22,675 nt of DNA from positions 1 to 22,675 of the IMG/VR virus record IMGVR_UViG_3300025646_000412. One strand, given 5' to 3'. Of this stretch, positions 8,101 through 15,579 are shown piece by piece. The position numbers and the translations under genes are program-made. Numbering within the stretch: position 1 is the first letter of the stretch; each line of letters begins with the position of its first letter. The DNA is from a virus. Below the pieces are notes generated by a model. It was not told the DNA's origin and ran no database searches. It saw nothing but the letters and a program-made list of their open reading frames with translations.

Positions 8101-8694
8101 AACCCCGTAAATGACGGAGCCTAGCGCATTGATAATTGTACTTATTGCGCCCCCCGCGAAGTCTGCTATATTACCTTCTTTAAAAGATTCAATTAAACCT
8201 AAAGTTTGTTTTTTTTCTAATTCCTCTTTGGCTTCTGGTATATTTTGCAGTATTTCTTCTAAACCAATACCCTGTGCCACCCATGCGTCGCCATATTTAT
8301 CCCTTATTTTTTCAGCTGTTTTTCTGCCAAAAAAACTTTCAAATAAAGCGGCGCTGGCAAGCTCAGCTGTTCCTGATTCACCGGTCCAAAATTCTGCTGC
8401 TCTTCCAATGTCTTTGCCCACATTAGATATAGCGTTTTTAATTGATTGTAGCGGAGTTACTTTTTGTTCTTGTAATTCCAAAGAAATAGGCTCCAAGCTG
8501 GAAACCATATCGGGCGCTGCAGTTGCTCCCACAGACGCGCCCGTTATCTGTGGTTGTTGCTTTTCCACGGTCTGAACCTCTACTTGTTTCATTTCGGGGT
8601 TCTTTGCTATAAGCTCATCAAATGTTAAGCCATTTTGCGCGGCTAAATCATTTAATTCTTCAATAGTGAATTGCTGTCCGTTTAACTCGTACAT
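2179..8694 (-). CDS. Giant (2171-aa) internal/ejected virion protein with zincin motif
   Basis: One uninterrupted frame of 2171 residues, the largest gene here. The N-terminus, MYELNGQQFTIEELNDLAAQ, resembles a short leader found on large internal proteins of other phages (from memory). Residues 85-350 are rich in helices and contain Gly/Ala-rich hydrophobic stretches (about 180-205). Residues 557-570 hold IGAHEILHPIL, an HExxH motif (His563, Glu564, His567), and Glu617 in YNTEYITVFSDA is a candidate third ligand, so a gluzincin-like metallopeptidase is plausible. Residues about 815-856 (EDFKGELYL...KFDPSKNDSLYGYINAQLQN) faintly recall sigma-70 region 2. The middle holds FFIPPSADDFMGLMYY; the end (about 1760-2150) contains hydrophobic helices and resembles large polyvalent protein regions of phages. 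By size and position after the tail genes it is probably an ejection protein that enters the cell with DNA, perhaps processing wall or protein barriers. The function is inferred. Confidence 0.72.
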   Translation of the reverse strand: MYELNGQQFTIEELNDLAAQNGLTFDELIAKNPEMKQVEVQTVEKQQPQITGASVGATAAPDMVSSLEPISLELQEQKVTPLQSIKNAISNVGKDIGRAAEFWTGESGTAELASAALFESFFGRKTAEKIRDKYGDAWVAQGIGLEEILQNIPEAKEELEKKQTLGLIESFKEGNIADFAGGAISTIINALGSVIYGVGTAGFGYYFDYAAENYIDYNEAKAKRKNTSLNQLILDNEDETLAPVAIGALQARLENIGITKILKGTNLNKALTKKLANSPIAKKALQILDVGAIEAVTETNQHLLSKFNQRLAETNNAADALGKVFTEDLFTEETYESALQGFIGGSGLRASGTTLSALPSIRTYEESKQIDTSLNKIRGLNKDKAQATDEKVKNVMEQEIEIEKAKITKAVSDANNRLFKLPKSKIDQISQISKNAFNEIKEMEVFQDKLDANEISKEEYDIAYQSTIRKFEENKLRIKGILSEEQTVEEAVQKSIDFSSKIAKLLNVDVKIINTIEEFKKFFPEDQQKNAEKVGGLYIPKNKTVLINKQAAINTLQINIGAHEILHPILNSQIGDVQKQKEIVEGFKKNLNKAQRQRMDELLASKEYTTDEKYNTEYITVFSDAIAKGELDYDTLFLEKIANFFKNLFKDANINLGWESGDQVFEFMKAFSTSSKEGELSNEIKNIIDTSKEDQLKVTKQFSIEEEYESLNERLNSGEIDTDTYYQILDTLEVKEEQSRVERRKSSRPAEVSNVALKSKTVLDDIGNNPDGYNAFDPKIEQELGKMAAAKARAFRTQNNTVINLERELQGFNMEDFKGELYLNMLPYIQKFDPSKNDSLYGYINAQLQNRINGVLKTGRVAEQTGQRSFEATTAQFAAQEEITGVEDAFLFSDEEADLSVELLEKFKEENKSNLINPIKKLDGSFEENALEEFGEKSKDADLNDLILKTTPNLVSKSLSEYFGVEESKINNPKANLNTGEVNSTAKKLFELAQTFIDLLPSGAILEGEAATEKLIGTGTGVPRSILNAFYTKEDRLTKGAGLSPWVKRTDIVLEDFYNAIGVDADGNNIKGITGRTPEAQTRRAMIDFYGVLTTNTLARIEMENSGIDPRIIQDAKAGTSELQFSVEETYDALTIDELASIFADTNSLYKKIQKIIELPEIKEQLKANFGIELTQEDLERFRVSRRTQDGHIFNYEKLIQLNEQIDFYVKNMPDAFKNQKTLYKNIAGIVYRTNLYGYKKQLLVNNTGTKKLVDSNGNIITDIKKINKVIKPAEHYNTLVGKGRSVNFSEATKSLNKTLNGEIKRLPRKTIPLLANVKKQISKAVSIKEKQKIIDEFKETNVTRENAFNLLNNYKYDYLTQEGLTVEERKTRLLFLIQLALFDGQSMGGIKSLSTLSKNSNILSEGEQKYRLEHLDATSNTSLDVLLGLIGNSAPTVNNRAAMWPSYISKRADSKAEGLLTAMFEEKENFKNKMIEENEGLFQYSFEEDYGRMNDMISETGKVTKEEISEVTATKLGRTKGRFRFFIPPSADDFMGLMYYMLRKGRVGDEDLKFIQEKLIKPFTKGQAAFDSYKLRTLAQFREFKKLIRKIPKAKLSAKNDLGFTNEEAVRVYIWNKQGIEIPGISKSEVEALVKLVEGNSDLLGFAGNVSNLLNAQGGYPAPQENWFGGSITIDVLEHINEISRKEFFAEFNEAAEAFFGKLNNRGEIQGPIANKLRAAYGDNYIEALSDILYRMKNGRGREFGKNKLVNQFNNWISNSVGAVMFLNARSALLQQVSLVNFINLTDNNPIKFAAAIANPKQYWADYLALLNSDYLVQRRSGIKIDVNQDELVKAAESGRNPVQSVISLILKKGFVLTTWGDSHAIATGGAAFYRNRINTYLNDGLSQAEAEAKAFDDFKELAEESQQSSRPDRISKQQASTLGRLILAWANTPMQYARITKKAALDLINGRGDWKTNTSKLIYYGAIQNIMFTYLQQGLFAMIFDGEDDEEEDMNKYGFAFNSMADGFLRGLGFGGAVVATSKNMVLEAIDQAKGRGNYDEVVWEALKLSPPLGSKISKARAVGRTFGWKQEREKVFTEGFSLDNPAFEAVGKAVSATTNIPLDRVVRKLDNITYPVRHETEFWQTIALYLGWGQWELGLKDVKKREKEKQKPKAMSTQELIEYMKQNK

Positions 8695-8705
8695 GCTATT
8701 ATAAA

Positions 8706-10010
8706 TTAAAATTTAATACCTGCTTGTTGTGCTCTCTGTAAATTAATAAGACTTCCAACACCAAATTCTTTAATTAAGTCTTGTTGCGAAATTACAGACG
8801 GTGTGGCTCCCTCCTCATCTTTTGTAAATACTAAATCGCCCTCTGAACTTCTTGCTATAATATAGTTTTCTTTCTTAAAATCATTTGATCCTTTGTATTT
8901 TATTTCTATTTGCTCACCAGGCTTTAGTGCAGTTATTTGATCAAACGCGATAGCTCTATCTTGTAAATCCATCCCCGTTCTTTCTTCAATAGGATCAACC
9001 ATTTTTTGCTCACGCGGCTTTGGCACTTTGTTACCCGTTTTATCAGCTTTAGCTACAGCCTGCTGTGCAATAAAGGTTTTAATTTGATCAACTTGTTCGG
9101 GATCTTCTGGATTATATTCTAAATCAAGTATATCTTCAGCAATATCTTTACCAAATTTAGTATAAACAACATCTACATCGGAACTATTTCTAAAGCCTTC
9201 AATAGCTTTACCTTCATCTAAAAGCTCATAACCGTTTTCAGAAACGTTAGTCATATATATACGCCCCTGACTTTTGTTAAAATTATTTGCTAATGCGGTA
9301 AATAAATTTTGCACCGGTTCATCAGCAAGCTGAATTTTAGTGTCTAACTTAAAAAAGTTTTTAGAATTAGAAATTAGCTCATTTAAGGGTATTGTTTTTT
9401 TTCTAAAATATTTTTCAGGAATACCATTTTCAGATATAATTTCATCAACATTTACATCTTTAATATTTACGCTATTATATTCTATAGTCCATTCGTTATT
9501 TTTTTTATCGTAAATATATTTGGCAGTATTATTTTCTAATGATTTTTGAAGATAAAAATTTTCTATATTTTGTTCATTCATTTTAATAGAGCCAAAATCT
9601 ATATTATCCAAATCTATTCCCTCTTCAATATTTTTAAGAGCTGTTAGATTTGCTATATTATCATTAGTAGAAGACTCTATAACAGCTAGCTGTTTAGCAT
9701 CTATAATTCCATTTTTAAAATCTAAATAAGCTTGAGACACTAGATCAGTTTGGTCCATAACCTGGCCAGCAAATTGGTTTCTAGTTTCTTTATCAAATCT
9801 ATTAAAAGTGTCTGTAAATATTTTATCAGCAGCTTGCTTTTTTCTTTTTTCTTCTTGTTTTTTTTCAATAGCAGCCCCGGCAATAGATGTTATTGCGGAA
9901 GCTATGCCCGCTCCAAGCGCCGCTTTTCCGCCTGTATTATATTTTATAGGTGTAGGATTAGCATATTCACCGTAGTTATATGTTCCTGGTGTAACTTTTG
10001 GTAATGCCAT
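8706..10010 (-). CDS. Putative internal/ejection virion protein (434 aa), unknown family
   Basis: I do not recognise a family. The N-terminus (MALPKVTPGTYNYGEYANPT) is followed by a Gly/Ala-rich hydrophobic helix at residues 28-48 (KAALGAGIASAITSIAGAAI) and a Lys/Glu/Gln helix at 49-62. The rest is acidic, Asn- and Lys-rich alpha/beta sequence without cysteines or obvious catalytic motifs. A Gly/Ala-rich membrane-seeking segment in a structural-module protein between two ejection-type genes fits a protein that helps form the channel for genome delivery. It overlaps the 265-aa gene by one base (TAATG) and is followed 11 bases later by the giant virion gene, so the three look like one functional group, comparable in position to the internal core proteins of T7-like phages. 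This is a context argument only. Confidence 0.55.
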   Translation of the reverse strand: MALPKVTPGTYNYGEYANPTPIKYNTGGKAALGAGIASAITSIAGAAIEKKQEEKRKKQAADKIFTDTFNRFDKETRNQFAGQVMDQTDLVSQAYLDFKNGIIDAKQLAVIESSTNDNIANLTALKNIEEGIDLDNIDFGSIKMNEQNIENFYLQKSLENNTAKYIYDKKNNEWTIEYNSVNIKDVNVDEIISENGIPEKYFRKKTIPLNELISNSKNFFKLDTKIQLADEPVQNLFTALANNFNKSQGRIYMTNVSENGYELLDEGKAIEGFRNSSDVDVVYTKFGKDIAEDILDLEYNPEDPEQVDQIKTFIAQQAVAKADKTGNKVPKPREQKMVDPIEERTGMDLQDRAIAFDQITALKPGEQIEIKYKGSNDFKKENYIIARSSEGDLVFTKDEEGATPSVISQQDLIKEFGVGSLINLQRAQQAGIKF

Positions 10011-10807
10011 TATTTAATTCTTTTAAATTCAACATCAATTTTAGAGTAATCAATGCCTTTGTGTTCTCCCATATTAACAACCGCATATCCAGGAACTTCA
10101 TCAACCATTGCGCCTTGATAAACGCCATTGCCAAATAATTTATTTATGTATTCAAACGCATAAATATTTATTCCTGAATTTGATTTTCCTATTAGCTTTA
10201 TATTTTTCTTTAATTTTCTTTCAGAAAATGCGCCCACTGCCGCACCAGCTGCTTGTGCAATATCACCAATTAATTGTTTGTTAGCCGCTTTCATATCATA
10301 ATATTGCTGACCGGCCTGTTGTATCATTGCAGACGTTCTTGAAATATCAGCAACGTCTCTTTGCTCTTGACCTTGGAACATGAATGTTTGTCCAAGTATA
10401 TCAGCCTCTTGCATTCTTTGCGCCTCAGCCATTCTCATTTGCATTGCCTGAGATTCTCCCTGCGCTCTTAATTGAGCATTCTGAGCTTCTTGCTGTTCTA
10501 TGCTCGCAGAAATACCCTGCTTTGATCTTGCAGCCGCTTGTGCTAATGCGGTAGCCCCGCCGGCGCCAGCACCTGTTTGTCTTAAAACATCTAATGTTCC
10601 TGCCAATGATATATCTGTTTCAGCAGCCTGCATTTCAGCGGCCTGTGTTGCAACTTGAAGATTTGCAAATGGGTTTGATATCATTGCAGTTAAATCAGAA
10701 ACGTTTGCATACGGGTTGATTACAGCTTGTCTACTAGCTAGTAAACCCTCTAATTTTCGTTGTTCTGCCTGTTGCGTTCTTAATGCTCTTTTTACTGCTG
10801 ACGCCAT
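10010..10807 (-). CDS. Ala/Gln-rich ejection-like protein with C-terminal S74-type chaperone segment
   Basis: A 265-residue protein in two parts. Residues 1-190 are helical, rich in Ala, Gln and Met (QGESQAMQMRMAEAQRMQEA), with a Gly-rich patch TGAGAGGATALA (78-89) and a hydrophobic AQAAGAAVGAF (184-194). This composition resembles small internal core or ejection proteins of podoviruses. From Ser195 the sequence SERKLKKNIKLIGKSNSG, then INIYAFEYIN and GVYQGAMVDEVPGYAV, follows the peptidase S74 intramolecular chaperone pattern (S-x-x-x-LKxNI ... YxFxY ... G-x-M-AQEV-like). Such domains usually end tail spikes or fibres, where they assist trimer folding and then cut themselves off. Here the segment is short (about 70 residues) and the AQEV step reads VDEV. 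Whether it is cleaved is unknown. It lies one base after the start-side neighbour (tail-hub gene) and overlaps the 434-aa gene. Confidence 0.72.
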   Translation of the reverse strand: MASAVKRALRTQQAEQRKLEGLLASRQAVINPYANVSDLTAMISNPFANLQVATQAAEMQAAETDISLAGTLDVLRQTGAGAGGATALAQAAARSKQGISASIEQQEAQNAQLRAQGESQAMQMRMAEAQRMQEADILGQTFMFQGQEQRDVADISRTSAMIQQAGQQYYDMKAANKQLIGDIAQAAGAAVGAFSERKLKKNIKLIGKSNSGINIYAFEYINKLFGNGVYQGAMVDEVPGYAVVNMGEHKGIDYSKIDVEFKRIK

Positions 10808-10808
10808 A

Positions 10809-13800
10809 TTAATAACTATTTATATTATAATTAGTTGATACAGAAAATAATTCTTTGTAGCCTGTATCTGCTGTTTGAATACGTAGTTTTGCAAAATAAC
10901 CTTTAATACCAGACATACTGCTACCAAGCACAACTTCATTACTATTTACGCTTGTTGCGGCATTGATAATATTTGCAAAATATTTATTGTCGTACTTTTT
11001 AAAACCGGATATGATAAGATCATCATTTACAATGCTATACGCAGTTATATCTTCTGCCGCATCTGTATCTGTTGTTACATTATTTATATTCCACGTTTCT
11101 GACCCTTCGTAATTAATAGTTAAGAAATTCTTATTTGCAGAAGGGTTTTGGTTAAATATAATATCAACAAACGACGCATACTGCGTCCCGTAGAAGTTAT
11201 TATGAAGCGCGTTTGTATTATGTTTGTATAATTGGCCATTTTTAAAAGTATAAAAATCGCCGTCTAAATTACCTATTAATTCTGGTATATAGCTATATCT
11301 TGACGTCCAACCATTATTTGATTCATCATAACCAAGTGTTATGTTAGCTGAGCCATACTCGCTTGTTGAATATGTAGAACCCTGAATACTTACAATATAT
11401 TCTTTATTATACATATCCCATCCACCAACAATATCAGTTATAGTGCCATTGCTTAAAATATTTCTAAACTCACTGCTCATGCCGTAATTTGATATTTCTG
11501 TAATACCATCACGAGATAATCTAAGCACAGCACCTTTTGGTTTATCTACAAAATACTTTCTACCTGCGTATACCGCAAAGCTTTTTGGATATAAACCAAT
11601 ACCATAGTTTGTAGCATAAGCGTTTACTTGACTAATTACATTCACGCCGGCGGTTGTTAGCGCTTGTCCTTCGGCTGTATAAATAACATCTTTGTCAATT
11701 AACGCTTGTGATACTTTTTCTTCCTGGAATATAAGTAAATCATCAGTATCGGCATATAGCTTTTGTATTGAGCCATATACCGGATCTAATGTTCTAACTA
11801 TATTTTCGCCAGAGGGAAATTGATTTGTATTATTTATTTTTGTACTATTATTTAAAATGCCCGAATAAATTAAACTTGATTTACGCGTTATTAACCCATA
11901 GTCTTCATTGGCCAAATAAGCTTGAACACCGTAATCCATACTTGGCTCATTAAAACCGCCTTTAATTCTTGATTCTTGCCATACTACATTTGTATCTGCG
12001 CCTCTTGCTGGTGCTTTTAAATTAATACAATTATAATAATTTATAGGCAGCTCAACACCGTTGCTTAAACTTGATATAAGACCCTGTGTCGCCGTTTCAT
12101 AATAAATATCAATTGTAGATTCAAATGGCTTTGTTTCAAGAATAGCTAAATCAGCATATTTAATTTCATCAGGGCTGCCGACTGTATAAAATGGCACACC
12201 ATGTAAGCCATCAACCTCAGCTAAAAGATAATTGCTATCTACTTTGTAAATACCATTTAAATCTTCTGTACTATTAGCATATATGTCACTTGTGATTTTA
12301 AGCGCTCCAAAATTATTTCTTGTGGAAATACCAGTTATTCTTAACTCCTCAAGAGTACCGGCAACAAAAGGTGTTGATGGCGGAATAAATGGTAATTCCT
12401 GCGGAGAGGTTGCTAGTGTAAGTGTATATGCACCTGTTTGTTTTGTTACAGTAATGCTACCACCTATGTCACTTAAAGAAAATAATAAAATATTTGAAGC
12501 ACCTGGTGATATTTCAAAAAAGTTATATTTAAGAAAAACAGCAATTTCTTGCCCAGATTCTGGTATATTACCCTCTGTAAAAGTTATTTTAGGGTGTGGA
12601 GATGCTGTTTTATCATATATAAAATCTATTGACGATGTTTTTTTAACACCATCTACATACACATCTACTCCTGTATTTTCAGAAAGCGAAAGGCCTATGG
12701 GAGCGGTGCCAAATGTACTACTTGAATATCTTACAATATTATGATTAATTCCATTAATATAATATATTGCCGGATTAGAACCATCAACCGTAACGGTGCC
12801 TGTAGTTATACTTGTTAGCGTGCCATTTATAGTTAATGGGTCAGCATTATTTGTATGTGCTAATGCATTAGTTATATTTGTTATAAATTTATATGAAGTG
12901 CCATTGTCGCTATAAGAATATTGGAATGCTTCTAAGTCAAAAGTATCCGTAACAGTAGCCGAGGCGTCTGCAAGCGCTTGATTTTCTAAAGATAAATATA
13001 CTCTTGCGCTTGTTGTATTAATATTAGTATCGGTATTATAGGTTGATGTATCAATTGGTATTTTATTGATATTATCACCAAACAATGCAAAATAACTTCT
13101 ACCATCCACACTGCCAAAGCCCGGCATATAAACATTATAATATTCTTGCTCTGATTGCTTTACTACAATGCTGTAGTATTTAAATCCAGCATCTATAACG
13201 CTACTAAGACCATTTGTAAAGCTTAGCGCTAATTGCTTATTGTAATTTTCTTGTACAGATTTATTTAAATAAACAGCTTTATTTTGCCCAAACATAACGG
13301 GTGATGTTCTTCCATAATCATCCGAAAAAACAATACCTATTTCGTATGTTCTATTTGATTTTACACCAAGATAATTTAAATAAGTATTACCATCTACATT
13401 AATAGTTTTGTCTATTGTTGTTAAGGTAAACGGCAGTTTTGCAGTTGTATCAATATCAAAATCTTGTGTAAAATTACCGTACACAATTCTATTACCTACA
13501 ATTTCTTGCGCAATAGCTTTTTTAGGTACAGTATCAAATACTCTTGTAAGTTGGCTTTCGGGTAAGGCAAACTTTGGCTTTTCAGAATTATAAACAAAGG
13601 CGCTATTTAAGTCACTGCCTTTAATACTGTCAATCAATAATACAGCAGGTGAATCTGAAGCTTTTAAAAGAATATCAACTTGTTGAATATTAAAATCACC
13701 CCAATCAGTCGTGCCGCCTGTTGGAGTTTTATGCTGTATATTTACTTTTCTTGCCGCATTAATTAAAAAGTCAAGGGTGCCCTTAGAATACGCATCTTTA

Positions 13801-14474
13801 ATCTGCAGCTCTGTTAGTGTATCTGTATTTATTGCAAATACGGTATTTGAAAATGGAGAGTATACAGAATATGTATTGTCTGAAAATTTATAACGGTAAG
13901 CAAAGCGTACAAACTTTTCTTCAATATAGTTTGCGGCGCCCGTAGAATCTGTTTCTTCAACAGTAATATCTGGGGCAAATTGCGGGGCTAATTTAGCAAC
14001 TGTAATATCAGAGGCAACAAATGAATTATAATTACCGGTAACGTCTATTCTTCTTGGTTCATTTCTACCGTCTGTAAAAAATAAATAATTTTCTACAATA
14101 TTAGCTTGTATGAAATCTTCTGTATTAAAGTTTAAAAGTTCATTATCGCCGTCTGTATCTTCTAGTATTACAGAAGTAGTTCCAGAAGTTTTATTGTATT
14201 TATATAAATACGACTCAGTATTATTTGTTGCAAACCAATATATATCATTGCTTTGTTCATCAAAGCACGTACCAATAACTTTAGATCCGGCTGGTAATGT
14301 TAACCCACTAATATTGGTATTACCCTTTAAATTTTGAATAACACCAACATCTGCACCTTCAGATTTAGTAACTTGTATGTTTAGCGCATCTCGGTACTCG
14401 CCTTCTGGCACTAACCGGTCATCAAGACTTTTATTCATCTTTCCAGCAAGGAAAGTGTTTTTAATCTCTGGCAT
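10809..14474 (-). CDS. Tail hub / stabilization-type structural protein (1221 aa)
   Basis: A long beta-rich virion protein. Its N-terminus, MPEIKNTFLAGKMNKSLDDR, then LVPEGEYRDALNIQV and GVIQNLKGNTNI (to about residue 55), is a pattern I recall from structural proteins of many marine short-tailed phages, annotated as stabilization or tubular-type proteins. It is followed by repeated short strand-turn-strand units with Asp/Asn-rich loops (YWFATNNTESYLYKYN, YLFFTDGRNEPRRIDV), suggestive of a propeller. A separate beta module sits near residues 590-650 (VDVYVDGVKK...ITFTEG...EIAVFLKY). The C-terminal third again looks propeller-like (YAGRKYFVDKPKGAVLRLS, WDMYNKEYIVSIQG). It probably forms the short tail hub below the ring proteins, in the position of T7 gp12. 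No enzymatic motif was seen. Confident as virion tail protein, less so for the exact part. Confidence 0.78.
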   Translation of the reverse strand: MPEIKNTFLAGKMNKSLDDRLVPEGEYRDALNIQVTKSEGADVGVIQNLKGNTNISGLTLPAGSKVIGTCFDEQSNDIYWFATNNTESYLYKYNKTSGTTSVILEDTDGDNELLNFNTEDFIQANIVENYLFFTDGRNEPRRIDVTGNYNSFVASDITVAKLAPQFAPDITVEETDSTGAANYIEEKFVRFAYRYKFSDNTYSVYSPFSNTVFAINTDTLTELQIKDAYSKGTLDFLINAARKVNIQHKTPTGGTTDWGDFNIQQVDILLKASDSPAVLLIDSIKGSDLNSAFVYNSEKPKFALPESQLTRVFDTVPKKAIAQEIVGNRIVYGNFTQDFDIDTTAKLPFTLTTIDKTINVDGNTYLNYLGVKSNRTYEIGIVFSDDYGRTSPVMFGQNKAVYLNKSVQENYNKQLALSFTNGLSSVIDAGFKYYSIVVKQSEQEYYNVYMPGFGSVDGRSYFALFGDNINKIPIDTSTYNTDTNINTTSARVYLSLENQALADASATVTDTFDLEAFQYSYSDNGTSYKFITNITNALAHTNNADPLTINGTLTSITTGTVTVDGSNPAIYYINGINHNIVRYSSSTFGTAPIGLSLSENTGVDVYVDGVKKTSSIDFIYDKTASPHPKITFTEGNIPESGQEIAVFLKYNFFEISPGASNILLFSLSDIGGSITVTKQTGAYTLTLATSPQELPFIPPSTPFVAGTLEELRITGISTRNNFGALKITSDIYANSTEDLNGIYKVDSNYLLAEVDGLHGVPFYTVGSPDEIKYADLAILETKPFESTIDIYYETATQGLISSLSNGVELPINYYNCINLKAPARGADTNVVWQESRIKGGFNEPSMDYGVQAYLANEDYGLITRKSSLIYSGILNNSTKINNTNQFPSGENIVRTLDPVYGSIQKLYADTDDLLIFQEEKVSQALIDKDVIYTAEGQALTTAGVNVISQVNAYATNYGIGLYPKSFAVYAGRKYFVDKPKGAVLRLSRDGITEISNYGMSSEFRNILSNGTITDIVGGWDMYNKEYIVSIQGSTYSTSEYGSANITLGYDESNNGWTSRYSYIPELIGNLDGDFYTFKNGQLYKHNTNALHNNFYGTQYASFVDIIFNQNPSANKNFLTINYEGSETWNINNVTTDTDAAEDITAYSIVNDDLIISGFKKYDNKYFANIINAATSVNSNEVVLGSSMSGIKGYFAKLRIQTADTGYKELFSVSTNYNINSY

Positions 14475-14478
14475 TTAA

Positions 14479-15576
14479 TTAGTGTTTGATTTGTTTAGAT
14501 TTACCGCGCATAACTTGAGTAAGTTCCGGTAGTTTTAAATCGTATAAGCGAAGTTTAGCGTTGCGCATAGAAGCTCTACGTTCTCTTCTAAAGCGGTTTA
14601 CAATGTATTCTGGTACTTGCGCCATTGAAGACAATAAAGCGTGTGCTACGTGCTTATAAATGGCCTCTTCGGCAAATTTATGCACCTTCATTTCTTCATC
14701 AGTACCCATACTGTCAGAAATGTATTTAAGCGTAACTAAATACCCTGATAAATTACTTGTGAAGTTTATTGTACCGTTCTTTTCGTCAATAACAAAGAAA
14801 CCGTTATTATTCATAAGTGCGGGATCACCGCCAAAACGCTTACCTACTTCAAGCATTTTTTCAGCAGGATAATCAGAGTTATAGAAGTAATCATCATCCG
14901 CAAAAGAACCGGCTAAGTTTCTAAAGTCAAGGCTTTTAAATCTTTCATCTGTTAAAGGCGATGTAGTAGCAAGTTCGTCGTCGCTATCAAATTGGTAGTT
15001 AAACTGATCATCTTGCAATATTGCCTCGGATGGCTTAGATGTAATTGTTCCTCTTGGTATTGGTCTTTCAATACCGTATTTATCTACATAAGAAATGGCT
15101 ACATAATTAACGTAGTCTTGTGGCATTGGGATTGACAAGCTTGGGCCAATCTCCATCTCTTGTATCTTTTCTACTTTCGTAATATCGTACGAAAATTCTT
15201 GAAGTGCTCTTTTAGCGTGGAAAACAACATCTCTTCTTTTGGCGCGGTTAATAATTTTACCGTCGCCAACATAGCCAACCATAAAGTTAGTAACGATATC
15301 AGCCAAAGAAGTGTACCTGTAATCGCCATATACCTTTTCTTTAAGTGTTACAATTATTTGTGCATTATTGGCCGGAGCAGTAACAAATGTTAGTGTTGTT
15401 CCGCTATAGCCATAAGTATTTTCAGCCTGCAAGTCATCATCAATATAAACAAAGAAATCAAGTTCATCTGTTGGCTGAGGTGATAAATCTATTGTAAACG
15501 CAACCGTACTGCCATCGCCAATGAAGTTTTGACTACCAGCGTAATAATTATAAGCGTTGTCAGTTATAAGTCCCAT
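14479..15576 (-). CDS. Head-tail connector protein with N-terminal beta module (365 aa)
   Basis: Residues 18-82 form a small beta domain with the pattern FIGDGSTVAFTIDLSP, LDFFVYIDDDLQAENTYGYS, LTFVTAPANNAQIIVTLKE, a module seen on many phage tail and fibre proteins for assembly or attachment. From residue 89 a helical connector-like part begins (TSLADIVTNFMVGYVGDGKI, then RAKRRDVVFHAKRALQEFSY), followed by a beta-rich core (LSIPMPQDYVNYVAISYVDK, IERPIPRG) and a basic C-terminal helix (RFRRERRASMRNAKLR). The helix-plus-beta layout resembles tail tubular A/ring connectors of podoviruses. It lies three bases from the 233-aa ring gene and four bases from the tail-hub gene, fitting a neck assembly order. 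It is probably a dodecameric ring joining portal to tail. Family pattern recalled, not searched. Confidence 0.72.
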   Translation of the reverse strand: MGLITDNAYNYYAGSQNFIGDGSTVAFTIDLSPQPTDELDFFVYIDDDLQAENTYGYSGTTLTFVTAPANNAQIIVTLKEKVYGDYRYTSLADIVTNFMVGYVGDGKIINRAKRRDVVFHAKRALQEFSYDITKVEKIQEMEIGPSLSIPMPQDYVNYVAISYVDKYGIERPIPRGTITSKPSEAILQDDQFNYQFDSDDELATTSPLTDERFKSLDFRNLAGSFADDDYFYNSDYPAEKMLEVGKRFGGDPALMNNNGFFVIDEKNGTINFTSNLSGYLVTLKYISDSMGTDEEMKVHKFAEEAIYKHVAHALLSSMAQVPEYIVNRFRRERRASMRNAKLRLYDLKLPELTQVMRGKSKQIKH

Positions 15577-15579
15577 TTA

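Noticed and set aside
8111-8575. Plus-strand open frame of about 150 codons inside the giant virion gene
   Set aside because: Antisense shadow of the N-terminal region; Ser/Ala/Pro/Leu-rich composition with no motif, signal or operon partner.
12283-12744. Plus-strand open frame of about 150 codons inside the tail-hub gene
   Set aside because: It lies wholly opposite a gene with clear family patterns, its sequence is rich in Ser, Leu and Cys from the reverse of real codons, and it has no neighbours in that direction.
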